Positions 32,194 through 40,454 of a stretch of DNA of 64,000 nt are shown here, piece after piece. Within the stretch, counting starts at the first letter, position 1, and every line of letters starts with the position of its first letter. Origin of the DNA: an uncultured Bacteroidales bacterium (lineage in GTDB: Bacteria > Bacteroidota > Bacteroidia > Bacteroidales > UBA932); NCBI GenBank assembly GCA_934700615.1, contig CAKUXR010000016.1:10542-74541 (forward strand). Direction: 5' to 3'. Below the pieces are notes generated by a model. That model saw only the letters and a list, made by a program, of their open reading frames with translations, made no database searches and was not told where the DNA came from. Made by a program: the position numbers and the translations under genes.

Positions 32194-35049
32194 TTAATAA
32201 TCCTTAAATATCGAATATCCCAAGTAATTTGAATATGAATCATATCTACAATCCGGATACCTTGCCCAATCTGTTAGCTTTCCATAATAAAAAGGATTCT
32301 TATTGGCACCGTCACACCATATTGTATGCCCCCTGTAATGCAAATCAAAATAATCATCAACTGCGTACAAATCACAGCCGACGGACCCATCGAGCCTGAA
32401 CACATATCCATCATTCAAATTGACAGCTGAATCATCCGGTATAAATTTACCTAAAGGATAATAGTAGTGCTTTTCTTCTGAATATCTATCATACCAGTAC
32501 GAACCTTTTATAGCACGAGACTGAACCTTGACATATAACCCAGGCTGATCTTTTCCTTTCGCAAACTTAAATAATGTACCTTCTTGTGCTGGAGTATATC
32601 GCCATTCCGCACCAGACTTGTTATCACCTTCTGTCCATCCGGATGAAGGATGCTTATAATACAGTTTTATGTTCTTATCTTTGAACACTGTACGCTCCCT
32701 GAACAAGAAGTACTTTTCCAAAACAGCTCCATAACCATCTTCAGCCTTCACATATACCCCCAGAGGATATCCCGTCATGGAATTGTAATTCCTCAGGAGA
32801 ATAACTTTATACTTATCATAATAATACAGGAGTTCTGCCGTAAGTTTGGGGTCCGTCTGCCATGCACCCTTGTACGGACGGCTCTTTATGGTCCACATGC
32901 TGGACGGATAGGTATAATTGACGCCACTTCTGCCCTTAGATACCTTAAGCATCACATTGGCTTGATTTATAATATCAACTCCATCCTCCAGAGACCTAGA
33001 GCCTTTATAATAACTATCATACCAGAGTTCCGGGTGATTCTGTTCAGGAGTTACAGCACTGTAACATATTTCACTATCATCTTCGAAATGGAATTCTCCG
33101 GAAGATACTTTGGTTTTCTTAACATTACCATTCTCATCCGTAGCTGTGACTTCTACTGAACCCCTCCGCTTTCCGGTAAGTATGAAGTAGTCAATCTGAC
33201 ATTTATAGTAAATCGAAGACGATGGATCCCTCGGTCCTCTTCTTTGAACATCACAAATATCTTCGAGGTTAGTGATGTCAAATGAAACCCATCCCGATAC
33301 GCTACGCACCGTGTTCGAAGAGCTGACAATACCAAACGAAGCAGTATGGCCGAAATCCACTCTACTCTTTCTGTCATCTTCCACCCTCAGTTCATCCCCG
33401 GATGCAAAGACTCTAGGAGGCAGAACCTTCACATCACATGTCAACTTGTTTCCGGCATCATCCTCCACTATAACCTGATCAACATACTCCCGGACATATG
33501 ACCCTGATCTGGCTTGGTAACTTGATCTGGAGCCGGTAGCCTGAGACACAGATCCACAATAGCCGTATGCAACATTTCCTATTTTGGACTTCCATTTTGC
33601 CTGAGGAAAAGAAACCGGCCTCTTTGTGTCTTTATTTATAAGTATCAAAGGTATCTGATACCTGTTGTCATATGTGGCACGAATTGATAATGAATTGGGC
33701 GCCACCTCATATACAGGTTTTGCTCTAGTTCCTCCTACAATGCCCAGAACTGTTCCTGCTGGAAAAGTTGCCGGCTTGACAGACACCTTGAAACTTAATG
33801 AGTTCTTGCCGGTCAGATCGGTTGCAGTGATGATTGTTTCACCATACTCCGCAGTCGTCTTTATAGTTGCCTTGCCACCGACAGAACTTGTACCATAACC
33901 ATCCGAAGTAATTTCCACAGTAGCTATCTTTTCATTACTGCTAGTCCACTTGGCACTGGTCTCCGGCCTGAGTTCCACATTCAGTTCTGCTGATCTGGAC
34001 ATAGGTTCCTCAGATTTCACAATCTTTTCCTCACCGACCTTGTAAATCGCGGTTTCAGATGTAAACGGTGTAACATCCCGTGAAACGGTGAATGTCTTCT
34101 TGTATTCCGTTCCCGAATCAGGATCCTTATACTTGACGGTAATATCCGATGTGCCCGACTCGACCCCTTCGGTCAACGCAATCACAGATTTCTTCATGAA
34201 GTATGGCACAACACAACACTCGATAGCCTTCGGATTCGAAGATGACACGAAAATGTCCTTATCAGTCAGTTTGCTCAAGCCATATGGCTGCGGTATAACG
34301 ATTATGTTACGCACACCGCTGAGAGCAATATCATTTAAGGCAAACGAATCTCCATCCTTCACATCGCATATAGTAGGATTCCCCTGGCTGTCCGCAGCAG
34401 ACAAAGACTCCCTCTGCATTATAAAGACAGACTCTGAAGCATATACTTCAATTTCTTTTGTTCCGGATATGTTTTCAGAAGAAACGGTTATCTTAGTCTT
34501 ACCTATTGAATTGGCTTTCACATAAGCTATACCTTTTTCGACAAACACTTCCGCAATGTCCTTATCGGCGACCTTCCAGTCGAGTGATGCGGCATTGGCA
34601 TTTTCAGGCTCAACCGTAATATTGATAGGAGACGGCGCATCCATGTAAGCAAAAACCGTCTTCGGTACACCAAAACTGGTCACAGGCACTGCCGTAACTG
34701 TAACCTTGACACTGGCACTTACGCTCTCATATTTGGCATGTACGGTGGTTGTGCCGGGAGCATGGGCTTTCACGCGCCCGTTCTTAACGGTCGCAACGTT
34801 CTCGTCATCAGATGTCCACTCCAGAGCCACTTCGTATTCTGCTTCAGCAGGCACCGTAGAGTATCTGATAAGCTGAGTCTCACCCTGCGTGATGGTCATC
34901 GTGCCGTTTTCAGGATTCGTGATGACAATCTCACGCAATTCGGAACTCCCGCCCTTTTCTTTCTTGCAGGAGATCGGAGATAACGATATCAGCACCATGG
35001 CAAGTGCCATGAGATATCGCATTGACTTGATTTTGAAATTTGCTATCAT
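32194..35049 (-). CDS. large Ig-like (BIG2) surface lipoprotein
   Basis: A 951-residue lipoprotein with lipobox ISLSPISC (Cys 28 if translation starts at 35049, or 19 if it starts at the ATG at 35022, which fits the signal better). The N-terminal third carries bacterial Ig-like group 2 domains, seen as W-T-S-D-D-E-N-V-A-T-V-K-N-G-R-V-K-A-H-A-P-G-T-T-T-V pieces and VKANSIGKTKITVSS, with another near 370-420 (KWTSSNEKIATVEI). The C-terminal half, rich in Tyr and Trp (LLYYYDKYKVILL, DRYSEEKHYYYPLGKF), has no family I recognise. It is exported to the surface, probably as an adhesin or binding protein. First gene of the operon; contains only one heptamer copy, at its 5' end, and is less GC-rich than its neighbours. 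Confidence 0.8.
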   Translation of the reverse strand: MIANFKIKSMRYLMALAMVLISLSPISCKKEKGGSSELREIVITNPENGTMTITQGETQLIRYSTVPAEAEYEVALEWTSDDENVATVKNGRVKAHAPGTTTVHAKYESVSASVKVTVTAVPVTSFGVPKTVFAYMDAPSPINITVEPENANAASLDWKVADKDIAEVFVEKGIAYVKANSIGKTKITVSSENISGTKEIEVYASESVFIMQRESLSAADSQGNPTICDVKDGDSFALNDIALSGVRNIIVIPQPYGLSKLTDKDIFVSSSNPKAIECCVVPYFMKKSVIALTEGVESGTSDITVKYKDPDSGTEYKKTFTVSRDVTPFTSETAIYKVGEEKIVKSEEPMSRSAELNVELRPETSAKWTSSNEKIATVEITSDGYGTSSVGGKATIKTTAEYGETIITATDLTGKNSLSFKVSVKPATFPAGTVLGIVGGTRAKPVYEVAPNSLSIRATYDNRYQIPLILINKDTKRPVSFPQAKWKSKIGNVAYGYCGSVSQATGSRSSYQARSGSYVREYVDQVIVEDDAGNKLTCDVKVLPPRVFASGDELRVEDDRKSRVDFGHTASFGIVSSSNTVRSVSGWVSFDITNLEDICDVQRRGPRDPSSSIYYKCQIDYFILTGKRRGSVEVTATDENGNVKKTKVSSGEFHFEDDSEICYSAVTPEQNHPELWYDSYYKGSRSLEDGVDIINQANVMLKVSKGRSGVNYTYPSSMWTIKSRPYKGAWQTDPKLTAELLYYYDKYKVILLRNYNSMTGYPLGVYVKAEDGYGAVLEKYFLFRERTVFKDKNIKLYYKHPSSGWTEGDNKSGAEWRYTPAQEGTLFKFAKGKDQPGLYVKVQSRAIKGSYWYDRYSEEKHYYYPLGKFIPDDSAVNLNDGYVFRLDGSVGCDLYAVDDYFDLHYRGHTIWCDGANKNPFYYGKLTDWARYPDCRYDSYSNYLGYSIFKDY

Positions 35050-35155
35050 GGTCGATCAGTTTTATTTCGGGTTAATAATATAGTCTTGTTCCGCACCGTT
35101 GCAGGTCCCGGAAGAGAAACGTTTTTGCAGCAAAGACGGGATAAAAACGTTTTTG

Positions 35156-35187
35156 CAAAATTAAGCCTCCAAAGTACCTGAAACAAT
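35156..35187 (-). promoter_or_regulatory. probable promoter of the surface-protein operon
   Basis: On the minus strand ATTG (35184-35187), a 20-nt spacer and TAATTTTG (35156-35163). The rest of the leader contains the direct repeat AAACGTTTTTGCA twice, about 28 bp apart. Confidence 0.5.
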
Positions 35188-35215
35188 ACGTAATTATACG
35201 TATTTTTACTACGTA
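35187..35215. promoter_or_regulatory. cluster of three TACGTA palindromes between divergent genes
   Basis: TACGTA occurs at 35187-35192, 35197-35202 and 35210-35215. The first abuts the -33 box of the minus-strand promoter. This 323-bp region, between the surface operon and the TPR-LuxR gene, otherwise holds the two promoters and no gene. Confidence 0.45.
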
Positions 35216-35319
35216 GGTATGCCTACAGCACTATAAAAAGCAGTTTTCGATTATCAGCAAAAAACGGCCTCCGACGCACTCTGACGGCATAAAACAAGCA
35301 AAAAACCACAAGGAAATGC

Positions 35320-35349
35320 CTTGTTTCCTCCCAAAAATCACTATATTTG
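35320..35349 (+). promoter_or_regulatory. Bacteroidota-type promoter of the TPR-LuxR regulator gene
   Basis: TATATTTG at 35342-35349 matches the -7 consensus. CTTG at 35320-35323 is a weak -33 candidate at an 18-nt spacing. The chosen ATG is 23 nt downstream. Confidence 0.55.
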
Positions 35350-35372
35350 TATCGGACCACACCGACCGGAAT

Positions 35373-36935
35373 ATGAAAAAAGCAATTACAATAATATTTT
35401 TGACCGTTCTTTCCGTGCTTAACCTGTCCGCAGCAGAGATAGATTCGCTCTTCAGCAGATGGGAGGAAGCGACGGGGATGCACCGTATCCGACTCGGAAA
35501 TGAACTTCTCTCCTTAGGATACGACGAGGGTCTTGTTTCCGAGAAAAAATCTTACGGCAGAAATCAGTCCATCGAATCAGAGGCACGCATATACGACATG
35601 ATGTCATATTATTTCTACATAAATGACAAGTTCGACGATGCGCTGTCCACTGCCCTCATAGCACTTCCGCTCTGCGAGAAAAGCGGCGATGAACAGTTGC
35701 TGGGAGACTGCATAAACAACATCGGCATCTTCTATCAGAGGAAGGGGCTTTTCGGTCAGGCCATCACCTATATGGAGAGGGTATATAAACTGGACCTGAA
35801 GGCGAAGGACAAGAGCGGAATGAGTTCCACGATGAACAATCTCGCCACTCTATATCTCGCTACAGGACAGCCGGAAACGGCATTGAGCTACGTCCTTCCG
35901 GCAATAGAGATGGAGCGGGAACGCGGTGACAGGGAGAGACTTGCAATCCGTCTTGGACTTGCATCTGACATCTGGCTTGAAATGGGGCAAATCGAAAAGG
36001 CACTCTCATGCGTGGACGAGGCATACAAACTGGATCACGAAGACAAGCGCGAAGGAAAGGCTGCGATACGGCTTTCACAGAAAGCGGCGGTACTGATTGC
36101 GCTCGGCGAGGACATCGAAGCGGAGAAGTGTCTTATCGAGGCGATTCCGATTCTGGAGAAAAAGAACAACATCACTTCCATGGCCATCTGTTACAACCAA
36201 CTCGGGCAGCTCTATTATAAGGAGGAGCTTTACAAAATCGCGGAAAGGACTTACAGACAGGCTTATGAATATGCAAGCAAAGCCGGAAGTGACTACGTGA
36301 AGAAAAAGTCGCTGAGCGGTCTTTGGCTGTGCCAGAAGTACCTGGGCAAGCTGGAGGACGCGCTCCACACCTTGGAAGAATATACCCAGCTTACTGAAAA
36401 GATTGCGGATGACCGAGCAGATTCGGCAGTGGAGGATTTCCGCGTGAGGTATGAGACCAAGGAGAAAGAGGACAAGCTGATACACGAGCAGGAAATGTCG
36501 AAGGTCAGACTTGTCGTAGTCATCTGCCTGTCAGTATTTTCACTGTTGCTGTGCATCCTTCTGGCATTGAGCTACCGTATGCTCAGGATCAGACGCCGCC
36601 AGGCGAAGATCCTCACCAAGAACCAGGAAGTGAAGAACAAGCTGCTTTCTCTCGTTCCCGCGATTTCGGACAATACCGAGTCGGAAAAACTGAAGGAAAT
36701 CGTCGATAACATCGAGACGATGGAAGATGTTCCGAAGATGACGAGCAGGGAACTTGAAGTAGTGAAACTCTGCTGCGAGGGTCTGACATCGAAAGAGATA
36801 GCCGGAAAGCTGAATGTCTCCGTGCGTACCATAGACACTCACAAGAGCAACATATTCAAGAAACTCAGCATATCCAGCACTCTGGAGCTTGTCAAGTATG
36901 CTGTCAAGGCCGGAATCTATACTCCTCAGAATTAA
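35373..36935 (+). CDS. membrane-bound TPR transcriptional regulator with LuxR-type HTH
   Basis: A 520-residue one-component regulator. A signal-like segment (ITIIFLTVLSVLNLSA) is followed by a periplasmic array of tetratricopeptide repeats (for example GDCINNIGIFYQRKGLFGQAITYMERV and SMAICYNQLGQLYYKEELYKIAERTYRQA). Then come a coiled region, a membrane helix (LVVVICLSVFSLLLCILLALSY near 400-421), and a cytoplasmic LuxR/GerE DNA-binding domain (MTSRELEVVKLCCEGLTSKEIAGKLNVSVRTIDTHKSNIFKKL). I start at 35373, where the signal segment begins, and not at the earlier in-frame ATG at 35316, which overlaps the promoter. Such TPR-LuxR proteins are common in Bacteroidota. The divergent surface-lipoprotein operon is its likely target, by position only. 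Confidence 0.85.
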   Translation: MKKAITIIFLTVLSVLNLSAAEIDSLFSRWEEATGMHRIRLGNELLSLGYDEGLVSEKKSYGRNQSIESEARIYDMMSYYFYINDKFDDALSTALIALPLCEKSGDEQLLGDCINNIGIFYQRKGLFGQAITYMERVYKLDLKAKDKSGMSSTMNNLATLYLATGQPETALSYVLPAIEMERERGDRERLAIRLGLASDIWLEMGQIEKALSCVDEAYKLDHEDKREGKAAIRLSQKAAVLIALGEDIEAEKCLIEAIPILEKKNNITSMAICYNQLGQLYYKEELYKIAERTYRQAYEYASKAGSDYVKKKSLSGLWLCQKYLGKLEDALHTLEEYTQLTEKIADDRADSAVEDFRVRYETKEKEDKLIHEQEMSKVRLVVVICLSVFSLLLCILLALSYRMLRIRRRQAKILTKNQEVKNKLLSLVPAISDNTESEKLKEIVDNIETMEDVPKMTSRELEVVKLCCEGLTSKEIAGKLNVSVRTIDTHKSNIFKKLSISSTLELVKYAVKAGIYTPQN

Positions 36936-36971
36936 AAGTTTCTGATTTTACAGGGTCGGGCGCAAAAAATC

Positions 36972-37003
36972 TTTGCTATGTTTACGTAATTTTTATAAAT
37001 TTG
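36972..37003 (+). promoter_or_regulatory. consensus Bacteroidota promoter of the TPR/yebC operon
   Basis: TTTG at 36972-36975, a 20-nt spacer and TAAATTTG at 36996-37003: every fixed position of the consensus is matched. The ATG lies 41 nt downstream. Confidence 0.85.
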
Positions 37004-37044
37004 CAATCTTGTAAAAACCGAAAGAATATAAAAACATAAAAAAT

Positions 37045-37725
37045 ATGGCAAACGAAACTCTTAAAGATCAGGAGAGACTGCAGCAGGAGCAGGTTGCAGA
37101 AAAGGTTTCTTCTGTAGAGAAATTCTTCAACGAAAACAAAAAAATCATCTGGGGATGTCTCGGAGCTATCATCGTTATCGGTGTGGCTGTTCTCTGCTAT
37201 CACAAGTTCTACGCCCAGCCTAAGAAGGCAGAGGCTGCTGAGCAGATGTTCCCTGCAGAGGCTAATTTCCGTTCACAGAACTATGAGCTCGCACTTAACG
37301 GTGACGGCAACGTGCTCGGTTTCAGCCAGGTAATCGACGAATACGGTTCTTACGCAGGTGACGCCGCTTTCTTCTATGCAGGTGTCTGCGAGCTCCAGCT
37401 CGGAAAGTACGAGGAGGCTATCTCCTACCTGAACAAATACAACGGAAAGGATGAGATTCTCAAGGCCAGGGCCATCGCCTGCAAGGGTGATGCTTTCGCC
37501 GGACTCGAGAAATATAAAGATGCCGTTTCTTGCTACGAGAAAGCTGCAAAGGTTGCTGACAACATGTTCGCTGCCGCTTATCTTCTCAAGGCAGGTGTAG
37601 CTTGCGAAGAGCTCGGCGACAATGCCAAGGCACTTTCTTTCTACAAGACCATCAAGGATCAGTATCCGCAGTCAATGGAAGGATACGATATCGACAAATA
37701 TATCAGCAGAATCGAGAACAAATAA
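37045..37725 (+). CDS. membrane-anchored tetratricopeptide repeat protein
   Basis: A 226-residue inner-membrane protein with an N-terminal charged helix, one membrane segment (IIWGCLGAIIVIGVAVLCY near residues 34-52) and a periplasmic domain of three to four TPR units (DAAFFYAGVCELQLGKYEEAISYL, ARAIACKGDAFAGLEKYKDAVSCYEKA, AAYLLKAGVACEELGDNAKALSFYKTI). The layout resembles YfgM, a partner of the SecYEG translocon, and similar TPR proteins found in most Bacteroidota; the precise role is not shown. It ends four bases before yebC, so they form an operon under a strong promoter. Confidence 0.82.
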   Translation: MANETLKDQERLQQEQVAEKVSSVEKFFNENKKIIWGCLGAIIVIGVAVLCYHKFYAQPKKAEAAEQMFPAEANFRSQNYELALNGDGNVLGFSQVIDEYGSYAGDAAFFYAGVCELQLGKYEEAISYLNKYNGKDEILKARAIACKGDAFAGLEKYKDAVSCYEKAAKVADNMFAAAYLLKAGVACEELGDNAKALSFYKTIKDQYPQSMEGYDIDKYISRIENK

Positions 37726-37729
37726 GATT

Positions 37730-38485
37730 ATGGGAAGAGCTTTTGAGTTCAGAAAAGAGAGAAAGATGAAGCGTTGGGGCCACATGGCCAAGACCTTCAC
37801 CAAAATCGGAAAAGAAATTACTATCGCTGTCAAGCAGGGAGGTCCTGATGTGATCGGCAACCCTCGTCTCCGTGCGCTCATCGCAGAGGCAAGAAACGAG
37901 AACATGCCTAAGGACAATATCGAGAGAGCCATCAAGAAGGCTACCGACAAGTCACTCGGTGATTTCAAGGAGGTTACCTTCGAAGGATACGGTCCGTTCG
38001 GTGTCGCATTCCTTGTAGAGACTGCTACAGACAACAATACCAGAACAGTTGCCAATGTCCGCAGCTATTTCACAAAGTGCGGAGGTACGCTCGGAACCAG
38101 CGGTAGCGTAAGCTTCATGTTCGACCACAAGTGCGTATTCAGAATCAAGGATCAGGAAGGTCTTGACATCGATGAACTCCAGCTTGCACTTTGCGACTAC
38201 GACGATGATCCTGAGGTATTTGTCGAGGAGCAGGAGGACGAGGACGAGAACATCACCAAGAACGTAGTGATCTACGGTGCCTACGAGTCTTATGGCGGAA
38301 TCCAGAAGTTCATCGAGGATAATGGCTACGAGCTCGTTTCCGGAGGCTTCGAAAGAATTCCTAACACAGAACTTAAGGATGTTACTCCAGAGCAGCGCGA
38401 GACATTGAACAAACTCACCGATCTCCTCGAGAACGATGACGACGTTACAAACGTTTACAGCTTGATGAAACCGGCAGAGGAATAA
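37730..38485 (+). CDS. yebC: YebC/PmpR family protein
   Basis: A 251-residue YebC family protein (DUF28). The family includes transcriptional regulators, and recent work links YebC-type proteins to translation of proline-rich stretches; which applies here cannot be told from sequence. Conserved blocks: the start MGRAFEFRKERKMKRW (MGR-x-FE-x-R-K), KIGKEITIAVKQGGPD, NPRLRALIAEARNENMPKDNI, TFEGYGPFGVAFLVE, and the glycine-rich GGTLGTSGSVSFMF. The start at 37730 is set by the family N terminus; the frame is open further upstream. It contains no CATTGAC heptamer, as expected for a strongly codon-constrained gene. A strong terminator follows. Confidence 0.93.
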   Translation: MGRAFEFRKERKMKRWGHMAKTFTKIGKEITIAVKQGGPDVIGNPRLRALIAEARNENMPKDNIERAIKKATDKSLGDFKEVTFEGYGPFGVAFLVETATDNNTRTVANVRSYFTKCGGTLGTSGSVSFMFDHKCVFRIKDQEGLDIDELQLALCDYDDDPEVFVEEQEDEDENITKNVVIYGAYESYGGIQKFIEDNGYELVSGGFERIPNTELKDVTPEQRETLNKLTDLLENDDDVTNVYSLMKPAEE

Positions 38486-38505
38486 TTCTTCTGAAAGATA
38501 TATGC

Positions 38506-38545
38506 AAAAAAAAGGCTGACCGCATCGACGGCCAGCCTTTTTTTT
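38506..38545. terminator. bidirectional terminator between yebC and the PUL
   Basis: Eight A, GGCTGACCG, a short loop, CGGCCAGCC and eight T (38506-38545): an inverted repeat with one imperfect pair and T-tracts on both strands, between convergent genes. Confidence 0.88.
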
Positions 38546-38561
38546 GCTTACTTACCAAGTA

Positions 38562-40454
38562 TTACTTGATGGTTTTCAGATACTTGAGCGTCTGTTCCTT
38601 ACGTTCTTTCATACGTATGCGCCAGATAAGTTCCTGGACAGAAACAGCCTTATAGGAATCGCCTGCAGAAGTGATGCACTGGAGAGCGGCGGCAGCGCCT
38701 TTCTTTCCGGAAAAATCACTCCACGCATGGACGCAGACCAGATCATGGGACACGCCATCATTGACAGCTTTCATTCTTGCCGCGATCTCGGCAGGAGTAC
38801 CCTGACCTGGCTCAGATGAGCCGTTCCAAAGCGAATAAGCCGCAGATATCACAGGAATGTCATATCCTTCCTTATTGGCAAACCACATGATGTTTCCGTG
38901 ACCGCCGTTGTATGGAGAATACTGGATGACCACGATACCCTCCAGCTGGTCATTGGCATTGATAAAAGCCTTATACGCCTCTTTTGCGGCATCGGAATTG
39001 ACGTCATGCGCCATAAGGTGAAGGACCTTGAGGCGATGGGCTTTCATGCTCGCAGCCGTGCGCTCTGCAAGGAGTTCGAGTCCGGCCTTCCTGTCTGACT
39101 TGGTGGCGTAATCATCCACGTAGAAATATCCGCCGCCGAAACATTCCATCAATGTGCTGTTGTCAGCCTGCTTGGAGAACAGATAATCCTCCTGAACCGG
39201 AGCCAACTGTTCCAGAGCCTGAGAGCAGATTCCGAAGCTCATCCTGGCCGGGATTACTGATGAAACTGAATAGAAATCTTTGTCGAAACCATTCATGATC
39301 CATTGATAGTTGTCACCATCACTCAGGAAAAATGACACATAATGGGCAGATGCGGAATAATTTATCTTCCTCGGATTTATAACCTTGGCAAGAGCGGGAG
39401 CATGAGAAACAGCTCCGGCTGATGTCATTCCGTGGTTGCTGCTCCAGTCTGCGGCAAGCATAAGACGGCCATGTGCAGACACAGGAGAGACAAACACATC
39501 TTCGCCGGAAGCGGACTCCCAACCAAGGACAGAAGCTCCCGGAGCGAGCCATGCAAGAATCTCGTCCATTATTCCAGTATTGACACCGCCTGAGGAAGTT
39601 CCGTTTTTCTTGTTCAGATTCAGGACAAACAGATTGTTCTTGACCGCATATTCGCGGAGTTCACCAGTCTGGACAGGCATAAGGACAAGAGCCTTGTTGC
39701 TGCACCTGTCCTTAAATTCATGCCATGCGTCCTCTGTGGTCTTATCCGTGGCGTCGTAAGTTATGGTCAGCCCGATTTTGTCGAAATATTCCCGGTCTCT
39801 TACATCCACGATAACCGAATTGTAAACATGGGAAGCGACAGTAGCCACAACTGCACTTTCAGGGTTTCTCTCCACGTCAGTCAGGACATAACCGTCGATA
39901 AGATCTCTGACATTGACCTTAGTTCCTTCCCAATCGCCGTACTCCTTGGACAATAGTTCGACTCCGGTCTGCCTTCCGATTTCCGGTCCGAGTGTAGCCT
40001 TGACACGGGAGTATGAATCCTGCGAATTCTCCAGCCAGATACCGATGTCTGTCTTTCCCTGCTCGAGCGCCCGGTTCACGAGACCTGCAAGTGACTGACA
40101 CAGAAGATGGTACTGAAGACCACGTGTATTCTCGGAAAGTCCGAGGTCATTGCGGTCTCCCCTGTCAATGACATCCACGCAGGTCCAATGGGCCTTAGGA
40201 ACACGCGAAGAAACCGGCATGTTGAACCATGAATTGTCAGGATTCTTGTCATAGATATCCTCATATGCCACAGCGTCTGTGGAGGATTCAGGAACAGTTA
40301 CGTCAATGTTGTCCGGCAGGTCAGTGTTGTCGCCGCCTCCGGTCTCACCACCGATAATCGGACCGGAATCAGGCTCCCCTCCTGAACATGAACAGGAGAG
40401 GAACACTACCGATGCTGCAAACAGTGCAGCCATGATATTTTGTTTATTTTTCAT
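38562..40454 (-). CDS. GxGYxYP-family lipoprotein
   Basis: A 630-residue lipoprotein of the GxGYxYP (PF14323-type) family, which is frequent in Bacteroidota glycan loci and thought to act on carbohydrates, without a proven reaction. Signal peptide and lipobox read LFAASVVFLSCSC. Notable segments are WFNMPVSSRVPKAHWTCVDV, SFFLSDGDNYQWIMN, MSFGICSQALEQLAP and the name-giving region ECFGGGYFYVDDYATK, where the usual final YP is replaced. The ATG at 40454 lies inside the last codons of the GH92 gene (11-bp overlap). Last gene of the PUL. Confidence 0.83.
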   Translation of the reverse strand: MKNKQNIMAALFAASVVFLSCSCSGGEPDSGPIIGGETGGGDNTDLPDNIDVTVPESSTDAVAYEDIYDKNPDNSWFNMPVSSRVPKAHWTCVDVIDRGDRNDLGLSENTRGLQYHLLCQSLAGLVNRALEQGKTDIGIWLENSQDSYSRVKATLGPEIGRQTGVELLSKEYGDWEGTKVNVRDLIDGYVLTDVERNPESAVVATVASHVYNSVIVDVRDREYFDKIGLTITYDATDKTTEDAWHEFKDRCSNKALVLMPVQTGELREYAVKNNLFVLNLNKKNGTSSGGVNTGIMDEILAWLAPGASVLGWESASGEDVFVSPVSAHGRLMLAADWSSNHGMTSAGAVSHAPALAKVINPRKINYSASAHYVSFFLSDGDNYQWIMNGFDKDFYSVSSVIPARMSFGICSQALEQLAPVQEDYLFSKQADNSTLMECFGGGYFYVDDYATKSDRKAGLELLAERTAASMKAHRLKVLHLMAHDVNSDAAKEAYKAFINANDQLEGIVVIQYSPYNGGHGNIMWFANKEGYDIPVISAAYSLWNGSSEPGQGTPAEIAARMKAVNDGVSHDLVCVHAWSDFSGKKGAAAALQCITSAGDSYKAVSVQELIWRIRMKERKEQTLKYLKTIK

